Origin: Halomonas beimenensis
GTDB taxonomy: Bacteria; Pseudomonadota; Gammaproteobacteria; Pseudomonadales; Halomonadaceae
Direction: 5' to 3'
Assembly (NCBI RefSeq): GCF_002549795.1
Contig: NZ_CP021435.1
Span: 3,162,001 to 3,226,000 of the forward strand
Length of the DNA: 64,000 nucleotides
Position numbers and translations under genes: made by a program. Shown here one piece after another: positions 10,705 through 18,788 of this stretch. Numbering within the stretch: position 1 is the first letter of the stretch; every line of letters starts with the position of its first letter. The notes beneath the pieces are model-generated. The model worked only from the letters and a program-made list of their open reading frames with translations, ran no database searches and was not told where the DNA came from.

Positions 10705-11679
10705 TCACTCGATCCAGCCCTGTTCGCGATAGTAGCGCGCGGCCCCCTCGTGCAGCGGAGCGGAGAGGCCGGCGGTGACCATTTCCTGCGGGTCGAGGTT
10801 CTCGAAGGCCGGGTGCAGGCGCTTGAAGCGATCGAAGTTGTCGAAGATCGCCTTGACGGTCTGGTAGACCACCTCCTCGCTGGTGTCGGTGTCGGTCACG
10901 AAGGTGGCCGCCACGCCGAAGGTCTCGACGTCATCCGGGTTGCCCTTGTAGAGGCCGCCGGGGATGACCGACTTGGAGTAGTAGGGATACTCCTCGACGA
11001 TGCCGTCGATGGCCTCGTCGTTGAGGGGGATGAGCCGCGAGTCGACGGTGGTGGTGGCCTCCTGGATGGAGCCGTTGGGATGGCCCACCACGTAGACCAT
11101 GGCGTCGATGTTGTTGTCGGCCAGGGCCGCGGCCTGCTCGGCGCGGTCCAGCTGGGAGGCCAGCGAGAAGGTGTCCTCGGTCCAGCCCTTGGCGTCCATC
11201 ACCACTTCCATGGTGTTGCGCTGGCCGGAACCGGGGTTGCCGATGTTGACGCGCTTGCCCTCCAGGTCGTCGAGGGTCTCGATGCCGGCATCGGCGCGGG
11301 CCAGCAGGGTCAGCGGCTCGCCGTGCACGCGGAAGACGGCGCGCAGTTCCTCGTAGGCATCACCCTCGAAGTTGCCGGTGCCGTTGTAGGCCTGGTACTG
11401 GACGTCGGACTGCACGACGCCCATGTCCAGCTCGCCGGACTTGATGCCGTTGATGTTGGCCACGGAGCCGCCGGTGGACGGCGCGTTGCACTTGATGTCG
11501 GCGTCTTCCAGGCGATTGACCAGACGACACACCGACTGGCCCACCACGTAATAGACCCCGGTCTGCCCGCCGGTACCGATGGTGATGAACTGTTCCTGGG
11601 CCACGGCCGGCGTCGAGATCATGGCGGCGCCGAGCAGCGCCCCGGAGAAGGCGGCGGCGGAGAATGCATGGCGTTTCAT
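10705..11679 (-). CDS. TAXI family TRAP substrate-binding protein
   Basis: A 324-aa periplasmic binding protein. The ATG at 11679 is preferred over the GTG six bases upstream because GAGG is then spaced about 7 nt. A signal peptide (MKRHAFSAAAFSGALLGAAMI) ends near AVA-QEQF. TAXI hallmarks are FITIGTGGQTGVYYVVGQSVC, STGGSVANINGIKSGELDMGVVQSDVQYQA, VNIGNPGSGQRNTMEVVM and the C-terminal LHEGAARYYREQGWIE. It delivers its ligand to the fused permease encoded downstream across a strong hairpin. Ligand unknown. Confidence 0.93.
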   Translation of the reverse strand: MKRHAFSAAAFSGALLGAAMISTPAVAQEQFITIGTGGQTGVYYVVGQSVCRLVNRLEDADIKCNAPSTGGSVANINGIKSGELDMGVVQSDVQYQAYNGTGNFEGDAYEELRAVFRVHGEPLTLLARADAGIETLDDLEGKRVNIGNPGSGQRNTMEVVMDAKGWTEDTFSLASQLDRAEQAAALADNNIDAMVYVVGHPNGSIQEATTTVDSRLIPLNDEAIDGIVEEYPYYSKSVIPGGLYKGNPDDVETFGVAATFVTDTDTSEEVVYQTVKAIFDNFDRFKRLHPAFENLDPQEMVTAGLSAPLHEGAARYYREQGWIE

Positions 11680-11870
11680 TGACACACCTCTTTGACGTTA
11701 TGGGCGAAGCATACTTTCGACGGTCCCTCGTCGGTGACCGCCCGCGGTTATACCGCATTTCCCTACTTTAGCGGAAAAAACGTCTATCCGATGAGGATTT
11801 TTTCCTTCCGTGTCAGTGTAGTTGTCGCCTACGTTTAGGGCCCGTTTATTTTCGGCTTCACGCATGCACG

Positions 11871-11895
11871 CGGGCCCGGCGCTTGGCCGGGCCCG
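11871..11895 (-). terminator. Hairpin after the KamA-family gene
   Basis: A 10-bp stem CGGGCCCGGC / GCCGGGCCCG with a 5-nt loop lies about 20 bp past the radical SAM gene stop. No U-run follows. The rest of 11696-11870 is the leader of the TAXI operon; it holds another inverted repeat (GGAAAAAA at 11774, TTTTTTCC at 11801) of unknown role. Confidence 0.5.
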
Positions 11896-11915
11896 TGAAC
11901 GCCAGTCGCCAGGTC

Positions 11916-13304
11916 TCAGGAGGCCTTGGTGATCAGCGCCTGCTTCTCGGCCTTCATGGCGGCGAACGCCTCCTCGAAGAAGAAGCGCTCCTCGCCCAGG
12001 GCAGGCTCGAGGTGATTGAGCCAGGTCGCGGCCTCGTCGTACCTGGCGAAGAAGGGCCGCTGGACCCAGTCGGCGTCGCGGCCCTGGATGAAGCGCAGCA
12101 CGAACACCTTCTCGCCGCCGATCTCGGTGACCCCCTGGATCTCCACCTTGCCGGGGTCGGCGGACATCGAGGGGCCTCGGGCGGTCCGTGCCAGGCCGGG
12201 GACCCGTTTCATGGCCTCGCGGTAGATCTCCCAGGCGCGCACCAGGGGGACCTCGAAGTAGTGCCGGGCCCCGGTGTCGCGCTCCACGAACATGTAGTAG
12301 GGGATCATGCCCAGCCGCACCTGGTCGGTCCACATGCGGGCCCACTGGTCGGCGTCATCGTTGATGTGGGCCAGCAGCGGGGCCTGGGTGCGGATCTCGG
12401 CCCCGGTGGCGCGGATGCGGCGGATCGCCTCGCGGCAGATGGGGGTGTCCATCTCGCGCCAGTGGTTGAAGTGGGCCATGAAGGCGACATGCTTGCCCGC
12501 CGCGGTCAGCTCGCGGAACAGTTCGAGGATGTCCTCGGCGTCCGGGTCGGTGACGAAGCGGTAGGGCCAGAAGGTCAGGCTCTTGGAGCCGATGCGGATG
12601 TCCTGGACATGGTCCAGCTCCGGCGCCATCAGCCCCTCCAGGTACATCCTGAGATGCTTGGCCTTCATCACCATGGGGTCGCCGCCGGTCATCAGCAGGT
12701 CGGTGACCTCGGTGTGCTCGGCCAGGTAGCGGTGCAGGGAATCCGCCTCGCTGGAGGCGAACTTGAGGTCCTTGTCGCCGACGAACTGCGCCCAGCGGAA
12801 GCAGAAGGTGCAGTAGCTGTGGCAGACCTGTCCCTGGCTGGGGAAGAACAGCACCGTCTCGCGATACTTGTGCTGCATGCCCGGCAGCGGCTCGCCGTCC
12901 AGCATCGGCAGGTTCAGGTCCATCTGTCCCGCCGGATGGGGGTTGAGCTCGGCGCGGATGCGCTCGATCACCGGCTTCATCTCGGCGGCGCCGGCCTCGC
13001 GACGCACCAGATCGGCGACCTCGTCGAAGTGTTCGGGGCGCAGCATGCCGCGCTGGGGGAAGGTGAGCTGGAAGACGGGATCGTCGGGCACCCGGTTCCA
13101 GTCGATGAGCTCGTCGATGACGTACTCGTTGACCCGGAAGGGCAACACCTGGCTGACCACCCGCATGTCGAAGCGCAGGTTCTCGGGCAGTTGCTCGAGC
13201 GGGGCGATCTTGTCGAGCTGGCGATGGGTATAGACCTTGAACTGACGAGCCTCGAAGGCCTCGGCCCGGGGGTCGCCGAGCTCCAGGTTCACACGCTGAT
13301 TCAT
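11916..13304 (-). CDS. KamA-family radical SAM protein (lysine 2,3-aminomutase-like)
   Basis: A 462-aa cytosolic protein. The radical SAM cluster motif CHSYCTFC (C161, C165, C168) follows the family landmark NPHPAGQMDLN and the segment TVLFFPSQGQV. The remainder follows the KamA fold (LLMTGGDPMVMKAKHL, YYMFVERDTGARHYFEVPL). In true lysine aminomutases the PLP lysine lies in a PGGGGK loop; here the corresponding region reads SADPGKVEI, so the glycine loop is shortened and only one lysine candidate remains. It is therefore a KamA relative whose reaction is uncertain. GGAGGAG precedes the start. It is flanked by its own terminator and seems monocistronic. Confidence 0.8.
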   Translation of the reverse strand: MNQRVNLELGDPRAEAFEARQFKVYTHRQLDKIAPLEQLPENLRFDMRVVSQVLPFRVNEYVIDELIDWNRVPDDPVFQLTFPQRGMLRPEHFDEVADLVRREAGAAEMKPVIERIRAELNPHPAGQMDLNLPMLDGEPLPGMQHKYRETVLFFPSQGQVCHSYCTFCFRWAQFVGDKDLKFASSEADSLHRYLAEHTEVTDLLMTGGDPMVMKAKHLRMYLEGLMAPELDHVQDIRIGSKSLTFWPYRFVTDPDAEDILELFRELTAAGKHVAFMAHFNHWREMDTPICREAIRRIRATGAEIRTQAPLLAHINDDADQWARMWTDQVRLGMIPYYMFVERDTGARHYFEVPLVRAWEIYREAMKRVPGLARTARGPSMSADPGKVEIQGVTEIGGEKVFVLRFIQGRDADWVQRPFFARYDEAATWLNHLEPALGEERFFFEEAFAAMKAEKQALITKAS

Positions 13305-13507
13305 GCCATCTCCTCCGTTGTTATGACACGGCCGGGCCGAACGGGAGCGACGCCCGCGGCATCCGTCACGCGGGCTCGCGTGCCGTGGCCTTGGCAATGG
13401 GGACGGCTATAGGTAACGCCGGGCGCGACAACTTGCAAGCTTCTGCACAGATTCGCAACGAATGTCTCGGAAATCCCGGCATTTCGCCACTATTCGTTCA
13501 TTGCCGC

Positions 13508-13744
13508 TCATCCTCGGCGATCGTGGGTCAACCAGGCCGTCAGCCGCTGCAGCGGCGGGGCGCCGAGCAGGGTCAGGACGAAGGCGATGGGCCAAGCGAT
13601 GGTGAAGGCTCGCCACCAGCGCCCCAGGAAACCATCGGACAGCCCGGTGTTGATCCAGGTGATGAGCAGGGTCATCAGCACGCCCATGTACAGCGACATC
13701 AACAGCGAGAACACCAGGGCGGCGTAGCGTGGGGGAATGGGCAT
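13508..13744 (-). CDS. Small DUF2798-like membrane protein
   Basis: A 78-aa protein, MPIPPRYAALVFSLLMSLY then ITWINTGLSDGFLGRWWRAFTIAWPIAFV. Two membrane segments with a short polar loop are typical of DUF2798 proteins of unknown function. GGGAG is placed well before the ATG. It is divergent from the macrodomain gene. Confidence 0.7.
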   Translation of the reverse strand: MPIPPRYAALVFSLLMSLYMGVLMTLLITWINTGLSDGFLGRWWRAFTIAWPIAFVLTLLGAPPLQRLTAWLTHDRRG

Positions 13745-13911
13745 GCAACTCTCCCGTCGGACGACTCGACGATGGACCGGGTGCGGGACAGTGTACGACC
13801 TCGCCCGTGGGGCGTCCGCCTTGGCCGGAGGTCCGGCGAACTTGCCACTCGTGGGGCCAGCCCACCAGACTGAAGGCAATCGGTCCACGCCATCTCGCGA
13901 GGAGGCATCCC

Positions 13912-14451
13912 ATGACGAGCATCGCGTCGCGTATCGAGTGTCGGCAGGGCGACATCGCCCGACAGGACGACATCGAGGCCGTGGTCAACGCCGCCAACGC
14001 CCAGCTGCGCAGCGGCGGCGGGGTGGCCGGGGCCCTGCACCGGGCCGCCGGCCCCGAGCTGGCCGAGGCCGGCCGGCCCCTCGCGCCCATCCAGCCCGGG
14101 CAGGCCGTGCTCACCGAGGCCTTCGCGCTGCCCAACCGCTACGTCATCCACTGCCTGGGCCCGGTCTATGGCGTGGACGAACCCTCGGACGAGTTGCTCG
14201 CCGACTGCTATCGCAACGCCCTGCAGCTGGCCGAACGCCACGGCATCGAGAGCCTTGCCTTCCCGGCGCTGTCCACCGGCGCCTTCGGCTACCCGGCCGC
14301 CGAGGCCGCCCGCATCGCCCTGTCCACGGTGCTGACCACCCTGCCCCAGTGCCCCGGCATCAGGACGGTACGCTTCGTGCTCTTCGACGCGAAGAGCGCC
14401 GACCTGCATCGTCAGACCCTCGCCTCCCTGGCCCCTCCCGACGCCGGTTGA
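13912..14451 (+). CDS. Macrodomain ADP-ribose hydrolase / O-acetyl-ADP-ribose deacetylase
   Basis: A 179-aa single macrodomain of the YmdB/MacroD type. Motifs: IEAVVNAANAQLRSGGGVAGALHRAAG (ligand-contacting NAAN and glycine-rich loop, about 21-48) and FPALSTGAFGYPAAEAA (phosphate-binding loop). Such enzymes remove acetyl groups from O-acetyl-ADP-ribose and can take ADP-ribose off acidic residues. The start at 13912 has GAGGAGG upstream and removes an improbable 61-residue Arg/Pro-rich extension. Stand-alone gene; no toxin or sirtuin partner nearby. Confidence 0.88.
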   Translation: MTSIASRIECRQGDIARQDDIEAVVNAANAQLRSGGGVAGALHRAAGPELAEAGRPLAPIQPGQAVLTEAFALPNRYVIHCLGPVYGVDEPSDELLADCYRNALQLAERHGIESLAFPALSTGAFGYPAAEAARIALSTVLTTLPQCPGIRTVRFVLFDAKSADLHRQTLASLAPPDAG

Positions 14452-14536
14452 GCTGGGCCTGACGCCCGTCCCTTGAAGGCCGAAATGCGGCGTCTCAACG
14501 ACCCGCGGCGCCGGGTAACGCCTGCCTCACGACAAA

Positions 14537-14548
14537 GATGTATACATC
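14537..14548. promoter_or_regulatory. GATGTATACATC palindrome upstream of the Tsx-like porin
   Basis: A perfect 12-bp palindrome with the TGTATACA core, 158 bp before the porin start and in an AT-rich stretch. It matches the core found at about nine other places in this window (27461, 42063, 42809, 43017, 50513 and others), suggesting that the porin belongs to the same GntR-type regulon. Confidence 0.5.
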
Positions 14549-14706
14549 CAATGTTTGATTTTGAGCACAATGTTATCTAAAAATGTGTACGCTGAATTCC
14601 TGAAGGGTATCCAGTCAGAGATTCTCTCTGTGCTCGCCCTCGCACCCTGTCGGGTGTGACTATCAGGCATCGGCCGGATCCAACGACAACAACACCGGAG
14701 TACAAG

Positions 14707-15471
14707 ATGCGCACCAAGCTGACACTGGCCCTCGGCACCGTTGCAGCGTCCCTGCTGATGGCTCAGGCCGCACACGCAGCCCTCTACAGCACCACCAAGG
14801 TTGAGGCCCTCTATGGCTGGGACTATGAAGACACCGCGGACGCCGGCTTCACCATCGACAACAAGGCGCACGCCATCCTCACCTTTGCCAATGCCACGGG
14901 CTGGACCTACGGCGACAGCTTCTTCTTCACCGATTTCACCAACCTGGACCAAGGCCCTCAGGACGAGCAGGATCGGGGCAGCGTGCACGCCGAGTGGAGC
15001 TTACGGGGCAACATCGGCAAGATGACCGGCCTCAACCTGACCGCCGGCCCACTCAAGAACCTCTACGTGATCGGCCAACTGGACTTGGACCGCAACTCGG
15101 CCACCCGCAAGACCACCCACATGGCCGGTCTGTCCGCCGACCTGGATGTGCCCGGCTTCGCCTTCTTCAAGCTGCATGCGATGTACCGCAACGACGAGAG
15201 CGCTGCTGCCGAGGGCAGTGCCGAGCAGTTCACGGCAGTGTGGAATGCGCCCTTCAGCATCGGCGGTGCCGACTTCACCTTCGAGGGCTTCCTCGACTAC
15301 ATCACCGAGGAAGGCGACCTGGCATCCCAGCTCCTGACCCAGCCCCAACTGGTCTGGCATGCCACCGACCAGCTCGGCCTCGGCATCGAGTACCAGCACT
15401 GGCAAAACAAGTTCGGTCTCGAGGACACCGACGAGTCCTTCCCCCAGGCCATGGTACGCTGGACCTTCTGA
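14707..15471 (+). CDS. Tsx-like (nucleoside-channel family) outer-membrane porin
   Basis: A 254-aa outer-membrane beta-barrel. A signal peptide (MRTKLTLALGTVAASLLMAQAAHA) is followed by alternating amphipathic strands and aromatic girdles, such as LYGWDYEDTADAG and GWTYGDSFFFTDFTN, and a C-terminal phenylalanine (MVRWTF), the usual barrel-insertion signal. The pattern fits the Tsx/OmpK channel family. Tsx transports nucleosides, and a nucleobase or ureide role would suit the purine-catabolic genes here and the shared TGTATACA palindrome upstream, but that is inference. GGAG lies upstream of the ATG. Confidence 0.78.
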   Translation: MRTKLTLALGTVAASLLMAQAAHAALYSTTKVEALYGWDYEDTADAGFTIDNKAHAILTFANATGWTYGDSFFFTDFTNLDQGPQDEQDRGSVHAEWSLRGNIGKMTGLNLTAGPLKNLYVIGQLDLDRNSATRKTTHMAGLSADLDVPGFAFFKLHAMYRNDESAAAEGSAEQFTAVWNAPFSIGGADFTFEGFLDYITEEGDLASQLLTQPQLVWHATDQLGLGIEYQHWQNKFGLEDTDESFPQAMVRWTF

Positions 15472-15479
15472 TTCCCTGT

Positions 15480-15501
15480 GCCGGGGCGGTTTCGCCCCGG
15501 C
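15480..15501 (+). terminator. Intrinsic terminator after the porin gene
   Basis: A 9-bp stem GCCGGGGCG / CGCCCCGGC with a GTTT loop, followed by TTCT, 9 bp after the stop. Confidence 0.7.
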
Positions 15502-15569
15502 TTCTGGGCCAAACCCCGGGGTCCTCTGCTAAGCTGCGGCTTCCTCTCGCGACCGATCAAGGATGAGCC

Positions 15570-16442
15570 GTGCCACCGAAGGACCTGGCCCTGGGCCTGG
15601 GCGTCGTCGCCATCTGGGCCCTCAACATCATCGTCATCAAGCTGGGTGTGGCCGAGCTGCCCCCCCTGCTGCTGACCACCCTGCGCTTCGCCCTGGTGGC
15701 CCTGCTGCTGGTGCCCTTCCACCCGGTGTCGCCCCATCGACTGCCCTTCCTGGCCCTGCTGTCGCTGACCTTCGGCACCCTGCACTTCGCCATGCTCTTC
15801 ATCGGGCTGGGTCAGGCCGAGGCCGGCACCGGGGCGATCCTCGTCCAGATGGGCACTCCCTTCGCCACCCTGCTGGCGGTGCTCTTCCTCAAGGAAAGGC
15901 TGGGGCCGCGACGCCTGGCCGGGTTGCTGCTCTCGTTCGGTGGCGTGGTGGTCCTGGCCGGCGGCCCCACCCTGCCGGCGCCGCTGCCCACCGCCCTGCT
16001 GCTGACCAGCGCCCTGGGCTGGGCGATCTCCCAGCTGCTGATCAAGCGAGGGCCCGACGTCGCCCCCATGGCCCTGGCCGGCTGGGTGGCGCTGTTCGCC
16101 ATCCCCCAGGTCGCCCTCGGGTCCTGGTGGTTCGAGCAGGACCAGCTCAGCGCCCTGACCGAGGCCGGCTGGCTTGCCTGGGGAGCGGTCTTCTACACGG
16201 CGGTCATGTCCTCCATCCTGGCCTACGGCATCTGGTACGGCCTGTTGCGCCGCCATCCCGTCAACCGCGTGGTCCCCATGGTACTGCTGGTGCCGGTCCT
16301 GGCGGTGATTCTCGGGGTGCTGCTGCTGGACGACGCCCTGGGACCGCACAAGTTGATCGGCGGTGGCCTGGTGGTCGCCGGGATCGCACTGATCGTGCTT
16401 CGCCTGGGGAGCGGTCGGGTCACTGTCCGGACGTCGTCGTGA
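15570..16442 (+). CDS. EamA/DMT family transporter
   Basis: A 290-aa inner-membrane protein with ten predicted membrane segments in two EamA halves (about 5-135 and 145-285). Family signatures include AIWALNIIVIKLGVAELPPLLLTTLRF, a conserved ERLGPRRLAGLLLSFGGVVVL at the end of half one, and VLLLDDALGPHKLIGGGLVVAGIAL at the end of half two. Members export amino acids or other metabolites; the substrate is not predictable. The start is GTG with AAGGATG upstream. The last 23 bp overlap the convergent DUF192 gene. Confidence 0.87.
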   Translation: MPPKDLALGLGVVAIWALNIIVIKLGVAELPPLLLTTLRFALVALLLVPFHPVSPHRLPFLALLSLTFGTLHFAMLFIGLGQAEAGTGAILVQMGTPFATLLAVLFLKERLGPRRLAGLLLSFGGVVVLAGGPTLPAPLPTALLLTSALGWAISQLLIKRGPDVAPMALAGWVALFAIPQVALGSWWFEQDQLSALTEAGWLAWGAVFYTAVMSSILAYGIWYGLLRRHPVNRVVPMVLLVPVLAVILGVLLLDDALGPHKLIGGGLVVAGIALIVLRLGSGRVTVRTSS

Positions 16443-16977
16443 CGGTTTGCTCCGGGCCGCGACAGCTCCCGGCGTCTCCCGGCCAGCTGACGCAATCGCC
16501 GGGACCGATGCCTCGCTCCGCGAAGTAACCGGCGTTGACCTCGAGCGCCGCCCGGTAGGGTGAGGCCGGGCGCGTCACCGGGCAGGCGCCCGCCGTCTCC
16601 GCGCGACAGGGGGTCATGCGGTGGATCTCGAGGATCCGGCCGCTCTCGTCGAGGAAGGCGATGTCCAGCGGGATCCGGGTGCGGTACATCCAGAAGCCGT
16701 TGCGAGGGGGTTGGCGTCGGTCATAGAGGAACAGCATGCCGGCATCCTCGGCCAGCGTATCGCGCTCCATCAACCCCCTTCCCCGCTCGGCCACCGTCCG
16801 GGCCAGCTCCACCCTCAGGCGATGGGGCCCGGTCTCGGCATGGAGGGTCAGGACCGTCCCGGGCAAGCGGGATTCCTGGGCCAGGGCGGCCGGGGCCCAG
16901 CAGGCGGCGGCCGGCAGCAGCACCAGGGCCTGCAGCAGGCGGCGGCGGGTCGGACTCGAAACGGACGTCTCAGGCAT
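16420..16977 (-). CDS. DUF192 family exported protein
   Basis: A 185-aa protein with a twin-arginine-like signal (SPTRRRLLQALVLLPAAACWAPAALA) and a DUF192 domain (about 40-155): RVELARTVAERGRGLMERDTLAEDAGMLF, NGFWMYRTRIPLDIAFLDESGRI, YRAALEVNAGYFAERGIGPGD. Function of DUF192 is unknown. Its start lies inside the end of modC (8-bp overlap), so it is co-transcribed with the molybdate transporter; whether it has any link to molybdate is open. Four cysteines in the mature chain could form disulfides. Confidence 0.82.
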   Translation of the reverse strand: MPETSVSSPTRRRLLQALVLLPAAACWAPAALAQESRLPGTVLTLHAETGPHRLRVELARTVAERGRGLMERDTLAEDAGMLFLYDRRQPPRNGFWMYRTRIPLDIAFLDESGRILEIHRMTPCRAETAGACPVTRPASPYRAALEVNAGYFAERGIGPGDCVSWPGDAGSCRGPEQTVTTTSGQ

Positions 16978-18127
16978 GGCAAGGCTCCTCTCCCGGCAGC
17001 GGCACCTCGGGCATCAAATGGATGCCATGGGCCAGTAGCGAGACCGTCACCGTCTCGCCCCGGGCCAGGCCGTTGCGCCGGGCGGCGTGGGTGGCGATCT
17101 CGAAGTGTAGGGTATCGTCGCAGTGGTCGAAGGCCAGGATCACGGAGGCCATGCCGCCGAGCACGACCATCTCCCGAACCCGGCCGGTGATCGGGTTCTC
17201 CCGTTCCCCGCGGGACGGCCGGCCCCGGCGATGCAGGACCACGTCGGAATTGGGCAGGTACCAGGCCAGGCGCCGGCCCAGCGGCAGGCCGGCCAGGCCC
17301 TCGGTGACCTCCAGCCGGAAGGGCCCCCATTGCAGGCGCCGATGCCCGGCCTCGTCCTCGATTACCCGGCCGGTGAAGACGTTGTGACGATCCAGCAGCC
17401 GAGCCACCTCCGGGGACGCGGGACGACGGAACAGGGTCTCGGCCGGCCCCTGCTGCAGGCTCCGCCCACCATGCAGCACACAGAGGCGATCGGCCAGGGC
17501 GGCGGCCTCGTCCAGGTCATGGGTGACCAGCACGATGGGGATGGCGATCGCCTCCCGCAGCAGCGCCAGCTCGCGCTGCAGGCGCCGACGGGTGACCTGG
17601 TCCACCGCCGAGAAAGGCTCGTCGAGCAACAGGACCCGAGGCTGGCGGGCCAGGGCCCGGGCCAGGGCCACCCGCTGACGCTGGCCGCCGGAGAGCTGGG
17701 CGGGCAGCCGCCCTCCCAGGCCCTCCAGGCGTACCCGGGCCAGCCAGGCCTCCGCCGCCTCACGGCGCTCCGCCGGGGGCAGGTGACCGAGGGCGATCAT
17801 GACGTTGGCTCGAGCATCGAGATGGGGGAAGAGGGCATAGTCCTGGAACACCAGGCCCACCCGCCGCCGCTGGGGACGGACCCAGCAGGCCACGGCGGCC
17901 TCGAACCAGGTCTCGCCGCCGCAGCGGATGCGCCCCGCGGCTGGCCGGTAGAGCCCGGCGATGGCGCGCAGCAGCGTGGTCTTGCCGCTGCCCGAGGGCC
18001 CGACCAGGGCCAGCAGCTCCCCCGGGGCGCAGTGGAAGTCCGCCGCCAGGGGGATGGGCCCCGCCTGGGCGACGCTGACCTCGAGCCCGCCCTCGACCGG
18101 GCCGGGCAACCGCGGCTCAGTGGCCAT
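16970..18127 (-). CDS. modC: Molybdate ABC transporter ATPase ModC-like
   Basis: A 385-aa ABC ATPase. Walker A GPSGSGKTT (about 43-51), Q-loop VFQDYALFPH, signature LSGGQRQR, Walker B VLLLDEPFSAVD and H-loop VTHD are all intact. A C-terminal extension (about 240-380) carries TOBE-like regulatory sequence (NVFTGRVIEDE, ITGRVREMVVLGGMASVIL). The start overlaps the modB stop, giving the order modA-modB-modC-DUF192 on one transcript. Powers molybdate (possibly tungstate) uptake at the cytoplasmic face. Confidence 0.88.
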   Translation of the reverse strand: MATEPRLPGPVEGGLEVSVAQAGPIPLAADFHCAPGELLALVGPSGSGKTTLLRAIAGLYRPAAGRIRCGGETWFEAAVACWVRPQRRRVGLVFQDYALFPHLDARANVMIALGHLPPAERREAAEAWLARVRLEGLGGRLPAQLSGGQRQRVALARALARQPRVLLLDEPFSAVDQVTRRRLQRELALLREAIAIPIVLVTHDLDEAAALADRLCVLHGGRSLQQGPAETLFRRPASPEVARLLDRHNVFTGRVIEDEAGHRRLQWGPFRLEVTEGLAGLPLGRRLAWYLPNSDVVLHRRGRPSRGERENPITGRVREMVVLGGMASVILAFDHCDDTLHFEIATHAARRNGLARGETVTVSLLAHGIHLMPEVPLPGEEPCHA

Positions 18128-18788
18128 GCAGCCCCCTCCGGCGTCCGCTCAGGCCGTAGACCACCGCGATGGTGAGGAAGGACACCAGCAGCAGCATCGC
18201 CGACATCAGTGCCGCCCCCTGCTCGTCGAAGGCCTGGACCCGGTCATAGATGGCGATGGCCAGGGTGCGAGTCTCGCCGTCGATGGCGCCCCCCACCATC
18301 AGGATGACGCCGAACTCCCCCAGGGTATGCGCGAAGGTCAGGGCCAGGGCCGACACCAGCCCCGGCCAGACCAGGGGCAGCTCGATGCGCCACAGCGTCT
18401 GCCAGGGCCCCAGGCCGCTGCACCAGGCGGCTTCGCGCAGGTTCGCGGGGATCGTCTCGAAGGCCCGCTGGATGGGCTGGACGGCGAAGGGCAGGTTGGC
18501 CACCAACGAGGCCAGCAGGATGCCGCTGAAGGAGAAGTTGAGGGTGGTACCGGTCAACCGGGACCACAAGGCCCCGAAGGGAGCCTCGGTGCCGAAGCCT
18601 TGCATCAGGTAGAAGCCCAGCACCGTGGGCGGCATCACCAGCGGCAGGGCCACCAGGGCGGCACACAGCGAGCGGCCACGGAAGCGGGCCAGCGCCAGGG
18701 TCCGCCCCAGCCAGAGTCCCAGGGGGAGCAGCAGCAGGCAGGTCAGCCCCGCCAGCCGCAGCGATACCCACAGCGCCGGCCAGTCCAT
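18117..18788 (-). CDS. modB: Molybdate ABC transporter permease ModB
   Basis: A 223-aa inner-membrane permease with five or six membrane segments (starting WVSLRLAGLTCLLLLPLGLWLGRTLA) and the ModB/CysT coupling motif REAAWCSGLGPWQTLWRIELPLVWPG (EAA loop). The segment LPLVMPPTVLGFYLMQGFG is characteristic of molybdate permeases. The gene abuts modA by one base and overlaps modC, indicating translational coupling. Confidence 0.92.
   Translation of the reverse strand: MDWPALWVSLRLAGLTCLLLLPLGLWLGRTLALARFRGRSLCAALVALPLVMPPTVLGFYLMQGFGTEAPFGALWSRLTGTTLNFSFSGILLASLVANLPFAVQPIQRAFETIPANLREAAWCSGLGPWQTLWRIELPLVWPGLVSALALTFAHTLGEFGVILMVGGAIDGETRTLAIAIYDRVQAFDEQGAALMSAMLLLVSFLTIAVVYGLSGRRRGLHGH

Noticed and set aside
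15570..16977. EamA and DUF192 genes as a functional pair
   Set aside because: They converge with a 23-bp overlap at their 3' ends, so they are not co-transcribed; DUF192 belongs to the mod operon.
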